The position numbers and the translations under genes were made by a program. A stretch of DNA of 64,000 nt from Anaerolineales bacterium (GTDB lineage: Bacteria > Chloroflexota > Anaerolineae > Anaerolineales > UBA11579), in the NCBI GenBank assembly GCA_019637675.1, contig JAHBVE010000001.1, positions 372,001 through 436,000 of the forward strand, written 5' to 3'. Positions 35,247 through 45,075 of the stretch are shown one piece after another (positions within the stretch are counted from its first letter, which is position 1; every line of letters begins with the position of its first letter). The notes under the pieces were generated by a model that had not been told where the DNA came from, did not search any database, and saw nothing but the letters and a program-made list of their open reading frames with translations.

Positions 35247-36242
35247 ATGCCCGTCACCCGCCAGCACACCACCTGGGGTTTCGTCGCCGCCGGCAAGATG
35301 GCCGCCGCCATGGCGCAGGATCTGCGCCACGCCCGCGGCAACCGGGTCGGCGGCGTCGTGTCGCGTACACCGCAGTCCGCCGCCGCCTTCGTGAGCCAGT
35401 TCGGCGGGCAAGCCTACGCCTTGCTGGACGCCATGCTGGCCGACCCGGGCATCGATGTCGTCTACGTCTCCTCGCCCAACAACCTGCACTATGCGCAGAC
35501 GAAGGCAGCCTTGCTGGCTGGCAAGCCGGTGCTGTGCGAGAAGACCTTTACCCTCAACGCGCCCCAGCTGGCCGAACTGATCGAGATCGCCCGCAGCCGC
35601 AAGCTGTTCCTGATGGAGGCCATGTGGGTGCGCTGGCTGCCACTGGTGACCGCGCTGCGCCAACTGCTGCAGCGCGGCGCCATCGGCCAGCCGCTGCACC
35701 TCAGCGCCGCCTTCTACTCGCTGCCGCCGGTTGCGAACGACAATCGCTTCTACAGCCCGGCCCTCGGCGGCGGCGCGCTGCTCGATCTCGGCATCTACCC
35801 GGTCTCCTTCGCCAGCCTGGTCTTCGGCGCCCAGCCGCACGAAGTCGTCTCGGTCGCCAAGCTGGCATCTACCGGTGTGGATACGCGCTTCTCGGCCATA
35901 TTCCACTACGCCAGCGGCGCCACAGCGCAGCTGGCGGCCGGCTTCGATGGCCGTATGCGTCACGACATCATGCTGCTCGGCAGCGAGGGCAGTATCCGCA
36001 TCGAGATGGACCGCGGCGGCTGGAAGATGCGCCGCCTGCATCTGGAGCAAGGCGGCGGCCGGCGTACGCTCACCGCGCCCTACAAGGGCAACGGCTACGG
36101 CTACCAGGCCGCCGAGGTGCGCCGTTGCCTGCAGGCCGGCCTGCTCGAGAGCGAGGCCATGCCGCTCGACGAGTCGCTCGCCATCATGCGCACGCTCGAC
36201 ACGCTGCGAGCGCAGTGGGGCATGCGTTACCCGGGCGAATGA
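35247..36242 (+). CDS. Gfo/Idh/MocA-family oxidoreductase
   Basis: 331-aa NAD(P)-dependent enzyme. The N-terminal dinucleotide fold has WGFVAAGKMAAAMAQDL, VYVSSPNNLHYAQTKAALLAGKPVLCEKTFTLN (the conserved E-K pair) and EAMWVRWLP. The C-terminal domain shows GGGALLDLGIYPVSFASLVFG. The pattern is closest to dihydrodiol or sugar dehydrogenases of this family. The exact substrate is unknown. TATACT lies about 7 nt before the ATG, consistent with a leaderless transcript. Confidence 0.87.
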   Translation: MPVTRQHTTWGFVAAGKMAAAMAQDLRHARGNRVGGVVSRTPQSAAAFVSQFGGQAYALLDAMLADPGIDVVYVSSPNNLHYAQTKAALLAGKPVLCEKTFTLNAPQLAELIEIARSRKLFLMEAMWVRWLPLVTALRQLLQRGAIGQPLHLSAAFYSLPPVANDNRFYSPALGGGALLDLGIYPVSFASLVFGAQPHEVVSVAKLASTGVDTRFSAIFHYASGATAQLAAGFDGRMRHDIMLLGSEGSIRIEMDRGGWKMRRLHLEQGGGRRTLTAPYKGNGYGYQAAEVRRCLQAGLLESEAMPLDESLAIMRTLDTLRAQWGMRYPGE

Positions 36243-36245
36243 TCT

Positions 36246-36276
36246 AAAAGTGCGCTGCGAAGCAGCGCACTTTTTA
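36246..36276. terminator. Bidirectional terminator before hemH
   Basis: A 13-bp perfect stem (36246-36258 with 36262-36274), GAA loop, A- and T-tracts at the two sides. It separates the oxidoreductase gene from convergent hemH. Confidence 0.93.
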
Positions 36277-36280
36277 TTTT

Positions 36281-37336
36281 CTAGGCCAACACCACTTCAC
36301 CTTGGCGCTCGAACGCCGCCACCCAGCCGGCCAGCGCATCGATCCAGGCCGGGTGCTCGTTGATGCACGGGATCAGCTCGAACTCCTCGCCGCCCGCTTC
36401 CAGGAACACCTCTTTGCCGCGGATGCCGATCTCTTCCAGCGTCTCCACACAGTCGGCCACAAAGGCCGGGCAGATCACGCTGAGCTTGCGCACGCCGCTG
36501 GCGGCCAGCGCCTGCAGCTTCTGCTCGGTGGAAGGCAGCAGCCACTTGTCGCGCCCCAGGCGCGATTGGTAAGAGATCGAATACTTCTCAGCCGGGATGT
36601 TGAGCTCGCGCACGAACGCATCCGTGGTGCGGAAGATCTGGTGGCGGTAGCAGGTGGCGTGCGCCGCGCTCGGCACATCGCAGCAATCCGCGCTGCGCAG
36701 GCAATGCGCCCCGGTGGGGTCGCTCTTGCGGATGTGGCGCTCCGGCAGCCCGTGATAGCTGAACAGCAGGTGGCCGTAGTCTTTTTGCAAATGCGGGCGG
36801 GCGCTCTCCACCAGGGCTTGCATGTAGCCCGGCTCGTCGTAGTAGGGCGGCTGCACATGCAAACGCGCCCCCGGGTCCAGCGCGTGCAGCTCCTCTTGCG
36901 TCTTCACCACCGCGCTTTCAATGGTGGACATGGCGTAATGGGGAAACAGCGGGATGGCAAAGATGTCGCGCACGCCGGCATCCAGCAGCGCTTGCAGCGC
37001 CTGGCGTGCGCCCGGCTTGCCGTAGCGCATCCCCAGCTCCACCGGCAGCTGCGTGCGGGCTTGCAGCGCCTGCTGCACCCGCTGGCTGATCACCACCAGC
37101 GGCGAGCCCTCCGGCCACCAGATCGAGGCATACGCCTCGGCTGAGCTGGCCGGCCGCTTCGGCAGAATGAACTGCTTCACCACTACGCTGCGGATGGGGC
37201 GCGGATAATCGAGCACGCGCTCATCCATCAGAAATTCTTCCAGATACACGCGCAGCGCGTCTTCTTCCGGCGCGTCCGGCGAGCCAAGATTCAACAGCAA
37301 TACACCTTTGGCATCCGACACTACGTTCAACCTCAC
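36281..37336 (-). CDS. hemH: Ferrochelatase
   Basis: Inserts Fe2+ into a porphyrin in the last part of heme synthesis. 351 aa with the catalytic histidine motif SYHGLPERHI near 190, the acidic metal path FVADCVETLEEI near 290, and the start VLLLNLGSPDAPEE. Right after the active-site histidine there is a four-cysteine cluster (HCLRSADCC...HATCYRHQ) that could hold a metal centre. Heme made here would feed the heme O/A pathway and oxidase encoded 16 kb away. Confidence 0.93.
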   Translation of the reverse strand: MRLNVVSDAKGVLLLNLGSPDAPEEDALRVYLEEFLMDERVLDYPRPIRSVVVKQFILPKRPASSAEAYASIWWPEGSPLVVISQRVQQALQARTQLPVELGMRYGKPGARQALQALLDAGVRDIFAIPLFPHYAMSTIESAVVKTQEELHALDPGARLHVQPPYYDEPGYMQALVESARPHLQKDYGHLLFSYHGLPERHIRKSDPTGAHCLRSADCCDVPSAAHATCYRHQIFRTTDAFVRELNIPAEKYSISYQSRLGRDKWLLPSTEQKLQALAASGVRKLSVICPAFVADCVETLEEIGIRGKEVFLEAGGEEFELIPCINEHPAWIDALAGWVAAFERQGEVVLA

Positions 37337-37565
37337 TTAATTGGGCAACTTTTCACAAATAGACCACTACCGATCTCAAAAATCTACCATGTACGAGAAG
37401 TCATTAATAAACCGCATTGCAAATTTCGCTCACCAAAGCGAAAGTGAAGGTTAATACAAACGCCTAGATATTATCCCGCACGCTGCTTACACTCGCTAGA
37501 TACTTGGGCCGCAGCAATGGCATCACACGATTAGAGACATCCACTAGCGGCCCTAAGGAGTGTTT
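37337..37565. promoter_or_regulatory. Divergent spacer between hemH and the siderophore operon
   Basis: This 229-bp region is AT-richer than the genes. It has a perfect 7-bp hairpin (37424-37430 with 37437-37443) and a TAAGGAG ribosome site (37554-37560). It probably contains iron-responsive control, but no clear Fur or DtxR box is visible to me. Confidence 0.4.
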
Positions 37566-38531
37566 GTGCGTAAATTTCTGACTTTCATGATGCTGGCTGT
37601 CGTCCTGGCAGCTTGTTCTCCCCGCATCCAGTCCACCCGCCAGCCGGTTGACCCAAACCAGCCCGGCGCCATCACCATCCCGCACACGATGGGCGAGGCC
37701 GTGCTGCCCGCGCCGGCCTTGCGCGTCGTGGCGCTGGAATGGACCTATGTCGAGAACCTGCTGGCGCTCGGCATCCAGCCCGTCGGCGTTGCCGACATCG
37801 AGGGCTTTGAGACCTGGGTCAACGTGCCGGTCGAGCTTTCCGCTGACGTCGTAGACGTAGGCATGCGCGGCGAGCCGGATTTTGAAACTCTGGCCGCCCT
37901 GCAGCCCGATCTCATCATTGATACCGAGGCCACCGCCGCCGGCTACTACGAGCAGCTGGATGCGATCGCCCCCACGCTGGTTTTCAATCCTTATCCGGAT
38001 GACCCGAACATCTCCACTTTCCAGGAGATGCAAGACAGCTTCCGCCTGCTGGGCCAGGCCACCGGCCGCAGCGACGTGGCCGAGCAGGTGCTGGCGCACC
38101 TGGACGCCAAGATCGCCGAGGGCCGCGCCGCTCTCGCGGCCAGCGGCCACGCTGGCGAACGCTTTGTGCTCTCGCAGATGATGTCGTGGCTCAATACCGC
38201 CTACCTGCGCTTCTTTATAGACAATGGCATGGCCACCAATATCGTTGAGCAGCTTGGCCTGGAGAACGCCTGGGGGTCTGACTTTGCCCAGTACGGCTTT
38301 GCCGAAGTGGGCACAGAAGCCCTCACCGAAGTTGGCGATGTCTACTTCTTCTACGTCATGCAGGACGATGACGGACTTAACACCTCCGGCTCCTTCCAGA
38401 AGCTGTGGGAGAGCTTGCCCTTCGTGCAGTCGGGCAAGGCGCACGCCATTGGTGGCGACACCTGGCTGTTCGGCGGGCCGCTCTCGGCCGAAGTCCTGAT
38501 CGACCGCGTGGTGGCGGCCGTCACCGAGTGA
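37566..38531 (+). CDS. Ferric-siderophore-binding lipoprotein
   Basis: About 321 aa from the GTG at 37566, with lipobox VLAAC. FecB/FhuD-type pattern: RVVALEWTYVENLLALGIQPVGVADIEGFETWV, LQPDLIIDTEATAAGYYEQLDAIAPTLVFN, ending in AIGGDTWLFGGPLSAEVLIDRVV. It captures the iron chelate outside the membrane and hands it to the FecCD-type permeases downstream. Five genes follow without gaps or with overlaps. Confidence 0.9.
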   Translation: MRKFLTFMMLAVVLAACSPRIQSTRQPVDPNQPGAITIPHTMGEAVLPAPALRVVALEWTYVENLLALGIQPVGVADIEGFETWVNVPVELSADVVDVGMRGEPDFETLAALQPDLIIDTEATAAGYYEQLDAIAPTLVFNPYPDDPNISTFQEMQDSFRLLGQATGRSDVAEQVLAHLDAKIAEGRAALAASGHAGERFVLSQMMSWLNTAYLRFFIDNGMATNIVEQLGLENAWGSDFAQYGFAEVGTEALTEVGDVYFFYVMQDDDGLNTSGSFQKLWESLPFVQSGKAHAIGGDTWLFGGPLSAEVLIDRVVAAVTE

Positions 38532-39406
38532 GCTGGGCAGACGTAGTGGATCACCCCATCGAACAAACCCTCGCCTTCCTGGCAGCTGCGAACGAAGACT
38601 ATCGTTCGCAGCTGCTGGCTGCGCGTGATGAGCAGCCTGGCTGGCTGAACGCCAGCCAGCTGCAAGAGTCTGCCCATCTGGCCCCGCTGCTGCAGGCCAA
38701 CGGCGCGCACCACAAGGCCAGCGACCAGCAGTCGCCGGCCGCTTTGTGGTTCGGCCACTACATCTTCAATATCATGGCCGTGGCGGTCACCTGCTACCTG
38801 GCGGCCGGCCGTGTGCCTGACCTGCGGCCTGCGTCCGTCGCCCTGCGTTTTGACGAAGACGGCGAGCCGCAGGCCATCGCCTGGGAGGGGCGCCGCTTCG
38901 CCGCCCTGGCGGGCGACCCGGCCGCTGACCACCCGGACTGCACGCCTCTGCCAGATGCGGACGCGCTGCGCCTGCACCTCACCCAGCAGCTCGAAGCGCA
39001 CTGTGAAGCCATCATCCTGAGCCTGCGCCAGAATTCGCGCATCGGCGTGTCCGGCCTCTGGCTGCTGGCGCGCGACTATTACGGCTCAGCCTTCAGCTGG
39101 ATCGGTGAGTTGCTCGGCAACCAGCCGCATGCCCTGCAAGAGGCGCGTGCCGCCGCGGCGCTGCCTACCCAGCTGGCCCGCCAGCGAGACTTCGTCTGCG
39201 TGGAGCACGCCGGCTTCACATATCAGTTGCTCGACCGCGTTTCCTGCTGCCTGTACTACAAGACCGATGAAGGGCGCTACTGCTCCAATTGCCCGCACCG
39301 CCCCATGCCGGAGCGCATTGACTTGATCAAGGGTTGGCTCACCGAGCGCGCCGCGGCTGAAGCCGCAGCCGCCGCGGGCCAAGCCCCAGAAGCCAGTACC
39401 AGCTAA
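38528..39406 (+). CDS. FhuF-like siderophore-iron reductase
   Basis: 292 aa from a GTG that overlaps the previous stop (GTGA). The C-terminus carries the [2Fe-2S] pattern SCCLYYKTDEGRYCSNCP, the C-C-x10-C-x2-C arrangement of FhuF. FhuF reduces ferric iron in imported siderophores so that it is released in the cytoplasm. A second feature, GHYIFNIMAVAVTCYLA near 80, fits the family's helical N-terminal part. Its place inside the uptake operon supports the role. Confidence 0.85.
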   Translation: MSWADVVDHPIEQTLAFLAAANEDYRSQLLAARDEQPGWLNASQLQESAHLAPLLQANGAHHKASDQQSPAALWFGHYIFNIMAVAVTCYLAAGRVPDLRPASVALRFDEDGEPQAIAWEGRRFAALAGDPAADHPDCTPLPDADALRLHLTQQLEAHCEAIILSLRQNSRIGVSGLWLLARDYYGSAFSWIGELLGNQPHALQEARAAAALPTQLARQRDFVCVEHAGFTYQLLDRVSCCLYYKTDEGRYCSNCPHRPMPERIDLIKGWLTERAAAEAAAAAGQAPEASTS

Positions 39407-40446
39407 TGGCAACAGTACAAACCCAGCCGCGCCCCGCGCAGCCCAGCGAACGCGCCAACACACTTCGCCTGCTGGCCTTCCCGCTGATGGCGGCCCTGTT
39501 GCTCCTGGTGATGGTGGCCAGCACCGCCTTCGGCGCAGCCGAGATCGAGCCGCGCATCGTGGCCCAATCCGTCACCCAGTTCGATGACACCAACACCAAC
39601 CATCTGGTCATCCGCAACCTGCGCATGCCGCGCGCCGTCACCGCCGCCCTGGTGGGCGCCGCGCTGGCCGTGGCCGGCGCGGTCATGCAGGGCCTGACCC
39701 GCAACCCCCTGGCCGACTCGGGCTTGCTGGGCATCGAGGCCGGCGCGGCCCTGGCCGTGATGGTGGCGGTGCTGTATCTGGGCGTCAATTCCCTCTCCAG
39801 CTTTGCGTTGTTCGCTTTTGTGGGGGCGGGCGTCAGCGGGGCGGCCGTGTACGCCATTGGCTCAGTGGGCCGCGGCGGCCCGACGCCGATCAAGCTCACC
39901 ATTGCCGGCGCGGCGCTCGGCACTATGCTGGCCTCGATCACCAGCCTGCTGGCGATCATGCACCCGCTCAGCTACGACCAGGTGCGTTTTTGGATGGCCG
40001 GTAGCGTGGCCGGCCGCGAGATGGAGCTGATCGCGCAGGGCGCGGTCTATATTCTGATCGGGCTGGCGCTTGCCATCCTGCTGGGCCGCCAGATCACTAC
40101 ACTCTCCCTGGGCGATGATATTGCGCGCAGCCTGGGGCTGAATGTGCTGTGGGTCAAGCTGCTGTCCGCCTTGGCCGTGGTCGTGCTGGCAGGCACTTCG
40201 GTTTCGCTGGCTGGGCCGATCGGCTTTGTGGGCCTGGTGGCGCCGCACGCGGTGCGCTTCTTCACCGGGCCGGATTACCGCTGGGTCATCCCGTATGGCG
40301 CCCTGCTTGGGGCGATCTTCATGGTGGTGGCCGATGTGGTTTCGCGTGTGGTCATGCGCCCCATGGAACTACCCGTCGGGTTGATGACCGCCGCCATCGG
40401 CGGGCCGATCTTCATCTATCTCGTGCGCGCCAAGGTGAAACGCTAA
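39406..40446 (+). CDS. FecCD-type siderophore permease 1
   Basis: 346 aa with about nine to ten membrane helices. Family motifs: [45 protein letters not shown] and SLAGPIGFVGLVAPHAVRFFTGPDYRWVIP. The ATG overlaps the preceding TAA (TAATG). Confidence 0.92.
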   Translation: MATVQTQPRPAQPSERANTLRLLAFPLMAALLLLVMVASTAFGAAEIEPRIVAQSVTQFDDTNTNHLVIRNLRMPRAVTAALVGAALAVAGAVMQGLTRNPLADSGLLGIEAGAALAVMVAVLYLGVNSLSSFALFAFVGAGVSGAAVYAIGSVGRGGPTPIKLTIAGAALGTMLASITSLLAIMHPLSYDQVRFWMAGSVAGREMELIAQGAVYILIGLALAILLGRQITTLSLGDDIARSLGLNVLWVKLLSALAVVVLAGTSVSLAGPIGFVGLVAPHAVRFFTGPDYRWVIPYGALLGAIFMVVADVVSRVVMRPMELPVGLMTAAIGGPIFIYLVRAKVKR

Positions 40447-41492
40447 TGGCCCCTTGGATCGTGCTGCGCTCGCGCCGCTTCCCGTTCTCCCTGCGCCTGG
40501 ATGGCCGCCTGCCTTTGGTCGCCCTCGCTTTACTGCTGGTCACCCTGGCCGCCATGGTGATCAACATGGGCGTAGGGGAGTTCAAGATCGCCCCATTGGA
40601 TGTGTTGCGCACCTTGCTGGGTTTCGATACCGGCAACCCGCAGCACGTCTTCGTAGTGCTCAACCTGCGCCTGCCGCGCATGCTGCTGGCCTGGTTGGTG
40701 GGCGCGGCCCTGGCGGTCTCCGGCAATATCGTGCAGGGCATCACGCGCAACCCGCTGGCCTCGCCCGACCTGACCGGCGTGACCGCCGGCGCCAGCCTGA
40801 TGGCAGTCTTCTTCATCGTGGTCATGCCCGGCCTGCCGCGCAACCTGCTGCCGGTGATGGCGTTCATCGGCGCGCTGGCGGTGGCCGTGCTGCTCTACCT
40901 GCTCGCCTGGCGCAATGGCGATTCTCCCATGCGCTTCATCCTCGTCGGCATCGGTCTCGAGGCCGCCCTCAGCGCGGTTATCGGCTTTGAGCTCACCTTC
41001 GGCCGCATCGACCTGGTGACCCAGGCCATGATGTGGCTGGCCGGTACGGTCTACGCCACCACCTGGGCCGAGGTCTACAGCGTGCTGCCCTGGATCGGCA
41101 CGGGGCTGTTGATCGCCGTGCTGCTGGCGCGGCACTTGAACGCCCTCAACCTGGGCGAGGAGGTCGCCACTGGCCTGGGCGCGCCGGTCACCCTGCAGCG
41201 CGCCGTGCTGCTGCTGGTGGCTGTGGCGCTGGCCGGCGTCACCGTGACCGTGGCCGGCACGATCGGCTTTGTGGGCCTGGTGACGCCGCACTTTGCGCGC
41301 CGCCTGGTTGGCCCCATGCACGAGGGTTCGCAGGTCATCGCCGCGCTGGTGGGCGGCACGCTGGTCATCGTGGCCGATCTGGTTGGGCGTACCGTCATCG
41401 CCCCGGCCGAAATTCCCTGTGGCATCATCATCGCCCTCATTGGGGCGCCTTTCTTCCTTTACTTGATCTGGAAAAACCGCGAGAGGTTTTAG
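40446..41492 (+). CDS. FecCD-type siderophore permease 2
   Basis: 348 aa, homologous to permease 1: [44 protein letters not shown] and [20 protein letters not shown]. It again starts by TAATG overlap. The two permeases form the heterodimeric channel. Confidence 0.92.
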   Translation: MAPWIVLRSRRFPFSLRLDGRLPLVALALLLVTLAAMVINMGVGEFKIAPLDVLRTLLGFDTGNPQHVFVVLNLRLPRMLLAWLVGAALAVSGNIVQGITRNPLASPDLTGVTAGASLMAVFFIVVMPGLPRNLLPVMAFIGALAVAVLLYLLAWRNGDSPMRFILVGIGLEAALSAVIGFELTFGRIDLVTQAMMWLAGTVYATTWAEVYSVLPWIGTGLLIAVLLARHLNALNLGEEVATGLGAPVTLQRAVLLLVAVALAGVTVTVAGTIGFVGLVTPHFARRLVGPMHEGSQVIAALVGGTLVIVADLVGRTVIAPAEIPCGIIIALIGAPFFLYLIWKNRERF

Positions 41493-41493
41493 C

Positions 41494-42276
41494 ATGAACA
41501 CATTTCTGGCAGAAAAACTCAGCCTGGCGTACACCAACGAGCGCATCATTGATGGGCTCGACCTTGAGATCCCGGTTGGGCAGGTGACCGCCCTGGTCGG
41601 CCCGAATGGCTGCGGCAAGTCCACCCTGCTGCGCGGCCTGGCGCGTCTGCTCAAGCCGCAGGGCGGCAGCGTGCTGCTGGATGGCGCCGCCATCCACAGC
41701 CTGCCCACCAAGCAGCTGGCCCGCGAGATCGGCATTCTGCCGCAGTCGCCCGTCGCGCCCGAGGGCTTGACGGTGCGCGAACTGGTGGCCCAGGGCCGCT
41801 ACCCGCACCAGCATTGGTTCCAGCAATGGAGTTCAGAGGATGAGCAGGCGTTGCAGCATGCGCTGCAGCTGACCAAGCTGCAGCCGCTGGCAGAGCGCGG
41901 CGTGGACACGCTCTCCGGCGGCCAGCGCCAGCGGGCCTGGATCGCCATGACCCTGGCGCAGGAGACCAACACCATCCTGCTCGACGAGCCGACCACCTTC
42001 CTCGACCTGGCCCATCAGATCGAAGTGCTTGACCTGGTGCACAACCTCAACCAGCAGGGCAAGACCATCATCCTGGTGCTGCATGACCTCAATCATGCAG
42101 CCCGCTGCGCTCACCACATCGTGGCTCTGCACAACGGCCAGGTGGTGGCGCAGGGCACACCGCACGAGGTGATCGTGCCGGATGTTGTGCAGCGCGTCTT
42201 TGGCGTGGAGAGCCACATCATGCGCAACCCGGTCACCGGGCAGCCGATGTGCCTGCCAGTCAAGCTGGCGGGATAG
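41494..42276 (+). CDS. Siderophore ABC transporter ATPase, FecE type
   Basis: 260 aa. Walker [15 protein letters not shown] near 37, Q-loop [13 protein letters not shown], signature [17 protein letters not shown], Walker [13 protein letters not shown] and H-loop [14 protein letters not shown] are complete. It drives the FecCD-type pair and ends the iron operon. Confidence 0.93.
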   Translation: MNTFLAEKLSLAYTNERIIDGLDLEIPVGQVTALVGPNGCGKSTLLRGLARLLKPQGGSVLLDGAAIHSLPTKQLAREIGILPQSPVAPEGLTVRELVAQGRYPHQHWFQQWSSEDEQALQHALQLTKLQPLAERGVDTLSGGQRQRAWIAMTLAQETNTILLDEPTTFLDLAHQIEVLDLVHNLNQQGKTIILVLHDLNHAARCAHHIVALHNGQVVAQGTPHEVIVPDVVQRVFGVESHIMRNPVTGQPMCLPVKLAG

Positions 42277-42483
42277 CTGCATGGCTACGCGGGCCACTGT
42301 GCATCCCGAGCGCAGGCGAGGGATCCTTCGCTGGTGGGGCCACGGCAGTCTGGTGTAGTTGTATAGAACCCGCTCAGGATGACAAAGGGGAATAGTTATT
42401 GCGCGAAAAGTGGGTGGGGGTCAAAAGTTATTACTAACAACTTGAGCTGCGCAGAAGAAAACCTGTCAAGCTATTGAGTAACG
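42277..42483. repeat. Spacer with a partial dispersed repeat
   Basis: A decayed copy of the repeat family is visible: cccgagcgcaggcgagggatcc on the left and ctcaggatgaca on the right (about 42305-42386). The remaining 100 bp before the convergent gene shows nothing distinct, and no terminator with a clear T-tract was found. Confidence 0.5.
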
Positions 42484-43989
42484 CTACTCATCCCGCGAGG
42501 GCAGGGTGTAGTAGTTGTAGACCGTCTCGCTCAGGTCAGAGAAGATGGCCGAGATGGGGTCAAAGATCAGCTGCACGGGCTGGTAGAAGGTGATCACCAG
42601 CACATAATCGCCGTTGGGGGTGAATACGATACCGGCATCGCTCATTACGTTGATGACCTGCGTGTTGGGGTTGGTGACCCAGCCGTGCTTGTGAGCCACG
42701 CGGGTGCCTTCGGGCACGCCAGCTTCCAGCAGGATGCCGATGCGGTTCTGGCTCAGAATGTCCAGCATGTCCTGGCACTCGCCCTGGGTGATCTGGTCGG
42801 GGAAGACCGCCCGCAGCGCCCCGCCGCCGTCCTCGGCGCACTGGTAGATGTCCGAGAGCAGCATACCCATGTCAGTCGGCGTGGTCTGGTTGTACGGGTC
42901 AGGGTCGGTGTTCACGTCGCTGCGCTGGCTGGCCGGCGTGCTGTAGCGCTCCAGCAGCGGCGCCCCCAGATAAAAGTAGCCGGCGAGGAAGGTGTTCTGC
43001 AGCCCGAGCTGGTGCATATCCTCGGTGACAGTGATCGGCGCCCGCGGGCCGCCGATCACTTCGCTCATCAGGGCGTCGGTGGCTTCGTTGAGCGACTGGG
43101 CGATCATCTCGCGGAACAGCTCACGCACGCGGGCATCCGGCTCGCCATCAATGGTCTTGAAGGTCGAGACCATCACGGGGATCTTCATCAGGCTGGCCGC
43201 GGTGAATGAGATATCCGGCTGGGTGGGTAAGTTGCTGCCCAGGCGGTAAATGAAATGAATCTCCTGACCCGTAGCCAGGTCCTGAAAATAGATGTCGGCG
43301 ATCCCGTCGTAGCCGGCCACTTCCATGATCTGCTGCAGCTGCACCTGCAGGTTCTGCAGGTTGGGGCGGGCGGTAGCCGACTCCTGAATCGTGAGGCTGA
43401 CCGAGCGCTGCGAGGGCGAGAACAGGGCGCGCTCGATCTGGGTGACGGCGCTCTCCACATTGATGGAGGTGCCGGGCTCGCCCAGGCGGAACTGGGTCGT
43501 GCCGGCGATGGGCTGGGCCGGGCTGGGCGCCTTGTCGTAGCGGGCCGAGATCTCCTCCTGCAGATAGCGCAGCAGCAAACCCTCAGAGAACGTAGCGTCC
43601 AGCGGCACTTCCACCGGGTTGGATACGTTGCCCCATAAATAATCCCAGAACCCGCCCCAGAAAGGCGAGCTGGTGCGCTGCTGGTCGGCCGCGGCGATCA
43701 TGCCTTCCAGGTTCAGGCGGAACTCGGCCACGGCCGGGTCCATATGGATGATGCTGTCGCCGTAGCGCAGCTCGACCGGCAGGTTGTAGATACGCAGCAG
43801 GCGTTCAGCCGCCTGCTGGCGGCTGACGCCGCCCATGGGGATGCCGCCCACCACCAGGCCGGCCGGGAAGTTGGCGCGGTCACGGCTGTAGAGGATGAGC
43901 TGGACGATGAGCAGAACCAGGGTGCTGATCAGCAGGAAGCTGGCAGCCAGGCGCATGAAAGAAGAGCGCGGGCGAACGTAAAAACTCAT
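42484..43989 (-). CDS. Membrane-anchored class A beta-lactamase-like protein with cell-wall-binding domain
   Basis: 501 aa: an N-terminal membrane anchor (about 12-33), a YoaR/VanW-associated peptidoglycan-binding domain (FPAGLVVGGIPMGGVSRQQAAERL near 42) and a C-terminal serine-hydrolase domain from about 215. The active-site S-x-x-K is SLMK, followed by MIAQSLNEATDAL and HKHGWV in place of the KTG triad. Such proteins may be inactive or penicillin-binding-like and act on the cell wall rather than giving resistance. Confidence 0.75.
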   Translation of the reverse strand: MSFYVRPRSSFMRLAASFLLISTLVLLIVQLILYSRDRANFPAGLVVGGIPMGGVSRQQAAERLLRIYNLPVELRYGDSIIHMDPAVAEFRLNLEGMIAAADQQRTSSPFWGGFWDYLWGNVSNPVEVPLDATFSEGLLLRYLQEEISARYDKAPSPAQPIAGTTQFRLGEPGTSINVESAVTQIERALFSPSQRSVSLTIQESATARPNLQNLQVQLQQIMEVAGYDGIADIYFQDLATGQEIHFIYRLGSNLPTQPDISFTAASLMKIPVMVSTFKTIDGEPDARVRELFREMIAQSLNEATDALMSEVIGGPRAPITVTEDMHQLGLQNTFLAGYFYLGAPLLERYSTPASQRSDVNTDPDPYNQTTPTDMGMLLSDIYQCAEDGGGALRAVFPDQITQGECQDMLDILSQNRIGILLEAGVPEGTRVAHKHGWVTNPNTQVINVMSDAGIVFTPNGDYVLVITFYQPVQLIFDPISAIFSDLSETVYNYYTLPSRDE

Positions 43990-44118
43990 AGCAGGGTGTG
44001 CCTTGCGTTTGTTGCAAAGCTCGGCGAGTATATCATCCGCATGTGCGTGTTAGAATCGTGCGTATTAGGGTTGCATGAATGCAGCCTTTCCCCATAAACC
44101 ACATCACACACACTCTCT

Positions 44119-45075
44119 ATGCTGCGTAGCTTCCTTATATATCTCTCACAAGCTGATTGGGCCCGCCGTCTCATCATGAGCCTGGGCGTCTCGCGGCGCA
44201 TGGCGCGCCGCTTTGTCGCCGGCGACGAACTCTCCGATGCCTTGCACGCCGTGCGCAAGCTCAACAATGACGGCATGCTGGCCACGCTCGACCTGCTGGG
44301 CGAGCACACCGCCGATGCCGCCGCGGCCAACGCCTCCACCGCCCGCATCGTCGATGCCATCCAGCAGATCGCCGAGAGCGGCGTGCGCTCCGGCGTTTCC
44401 ATCAAGCTGACCCAGCTTGGCCTCAAGCTCGATCTGGCCCTGGTTGAAAGCAACCTGCGCCAGATCCTGCAGGCGGCCAACGCCCATCAGGTCTTCGTGC
44501 GCATTGATATGGAAGACTCCCCCTGGGTGGACACCACTCTGACCCTGTATCGCAAAATGCGCGCCGAGGGCTTGCAGAACGTGGGCGTAGTCATCCAGTC
44601 GTACTTATATAGAAGCGAGGCGGACGTACTCGCTCTGATCGCCGAGCGCGCCCGCATCCGCGTCGTCAAGGGCGCCTACATGGAGCCGCCTGACCGGGCC
44701 TTCCCCGAGAAGGCCGATGTGGACGCCGCCTACGACCGCCTGGCTGACCTGCTGCTGCATGCCGGGCATGCGGTGCCAGCCGTCAGCGGGGCGGCCGGCC
44801 CCTGGCCGCCTATGCTGGCCGTCGCCAGCCAGGATGCCAAGCGCATTGAGTTCGCCAAGCAGCATGCCGCCGAGCTGGGCATCCCCAAGGAGCAGGTCGA
44901 GTTCCAGATGCTGTTCGGCATCCGCCGTGACTTGCAGCAAGCCCTGGCTGCCGAAGGCTACCCGGTTCGCATCTATGTGCCGTATGGCCGCGAGTGGTAT
45001 CCGTACTTCATGCGCCGCCTGGCCGAGCGTCCGGCCAACCTGTGGTTCTTCCTGACCAACTTGGTGAGGCGCTGA
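44119..45075 (+). CDS. Proline dehydrogenase
   Basis: 318-aa FAD enzyme oxidising proline to pyrroline-5-carboxylate. Motifs: SGVSIKLTQLGLKLD, VRIDMEDSPWVDTTL, VGVVIQSYLYRSEADV, VRVVKGAYMEPP-type strand (RIRVVKGAYMEPPDRAF), and the C-terminal RIYVPYGREWYPYFMRRLAERPAN. This is the stand-alone (monofunctional) form. It begins a short operon with the DinB-like gene, which starts exactly at its stop (TGATG). Confidence 0.92.
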   Translation: MLRSFLIYLSQADWARRLIMSLGVSRRMARRFVAGDELSDALHAVRKLNNDGMLATLDLLGEHTADAAAANASTARIVDAIQQIAESGVRSGVSIKLTQLGLKLDLALVESNLRQILQAANAHQVFVRIDMEDSPWVDTTLTLYRKMRAEGLQNVGVVIQSYLYRSEADVLALIAERARIRVVKGAYMEPPDRAFPEKADVDAAYDRLADLLLHAGHAVPAVSGAAGPWPPMLAVASQDAKRIEFAKQHAAELGIPKEQVEFQMLFGIRRDLQQALAAEGYPVRIYVPYGREWYPYFMRRLAERPANLWFFLTNLVRR

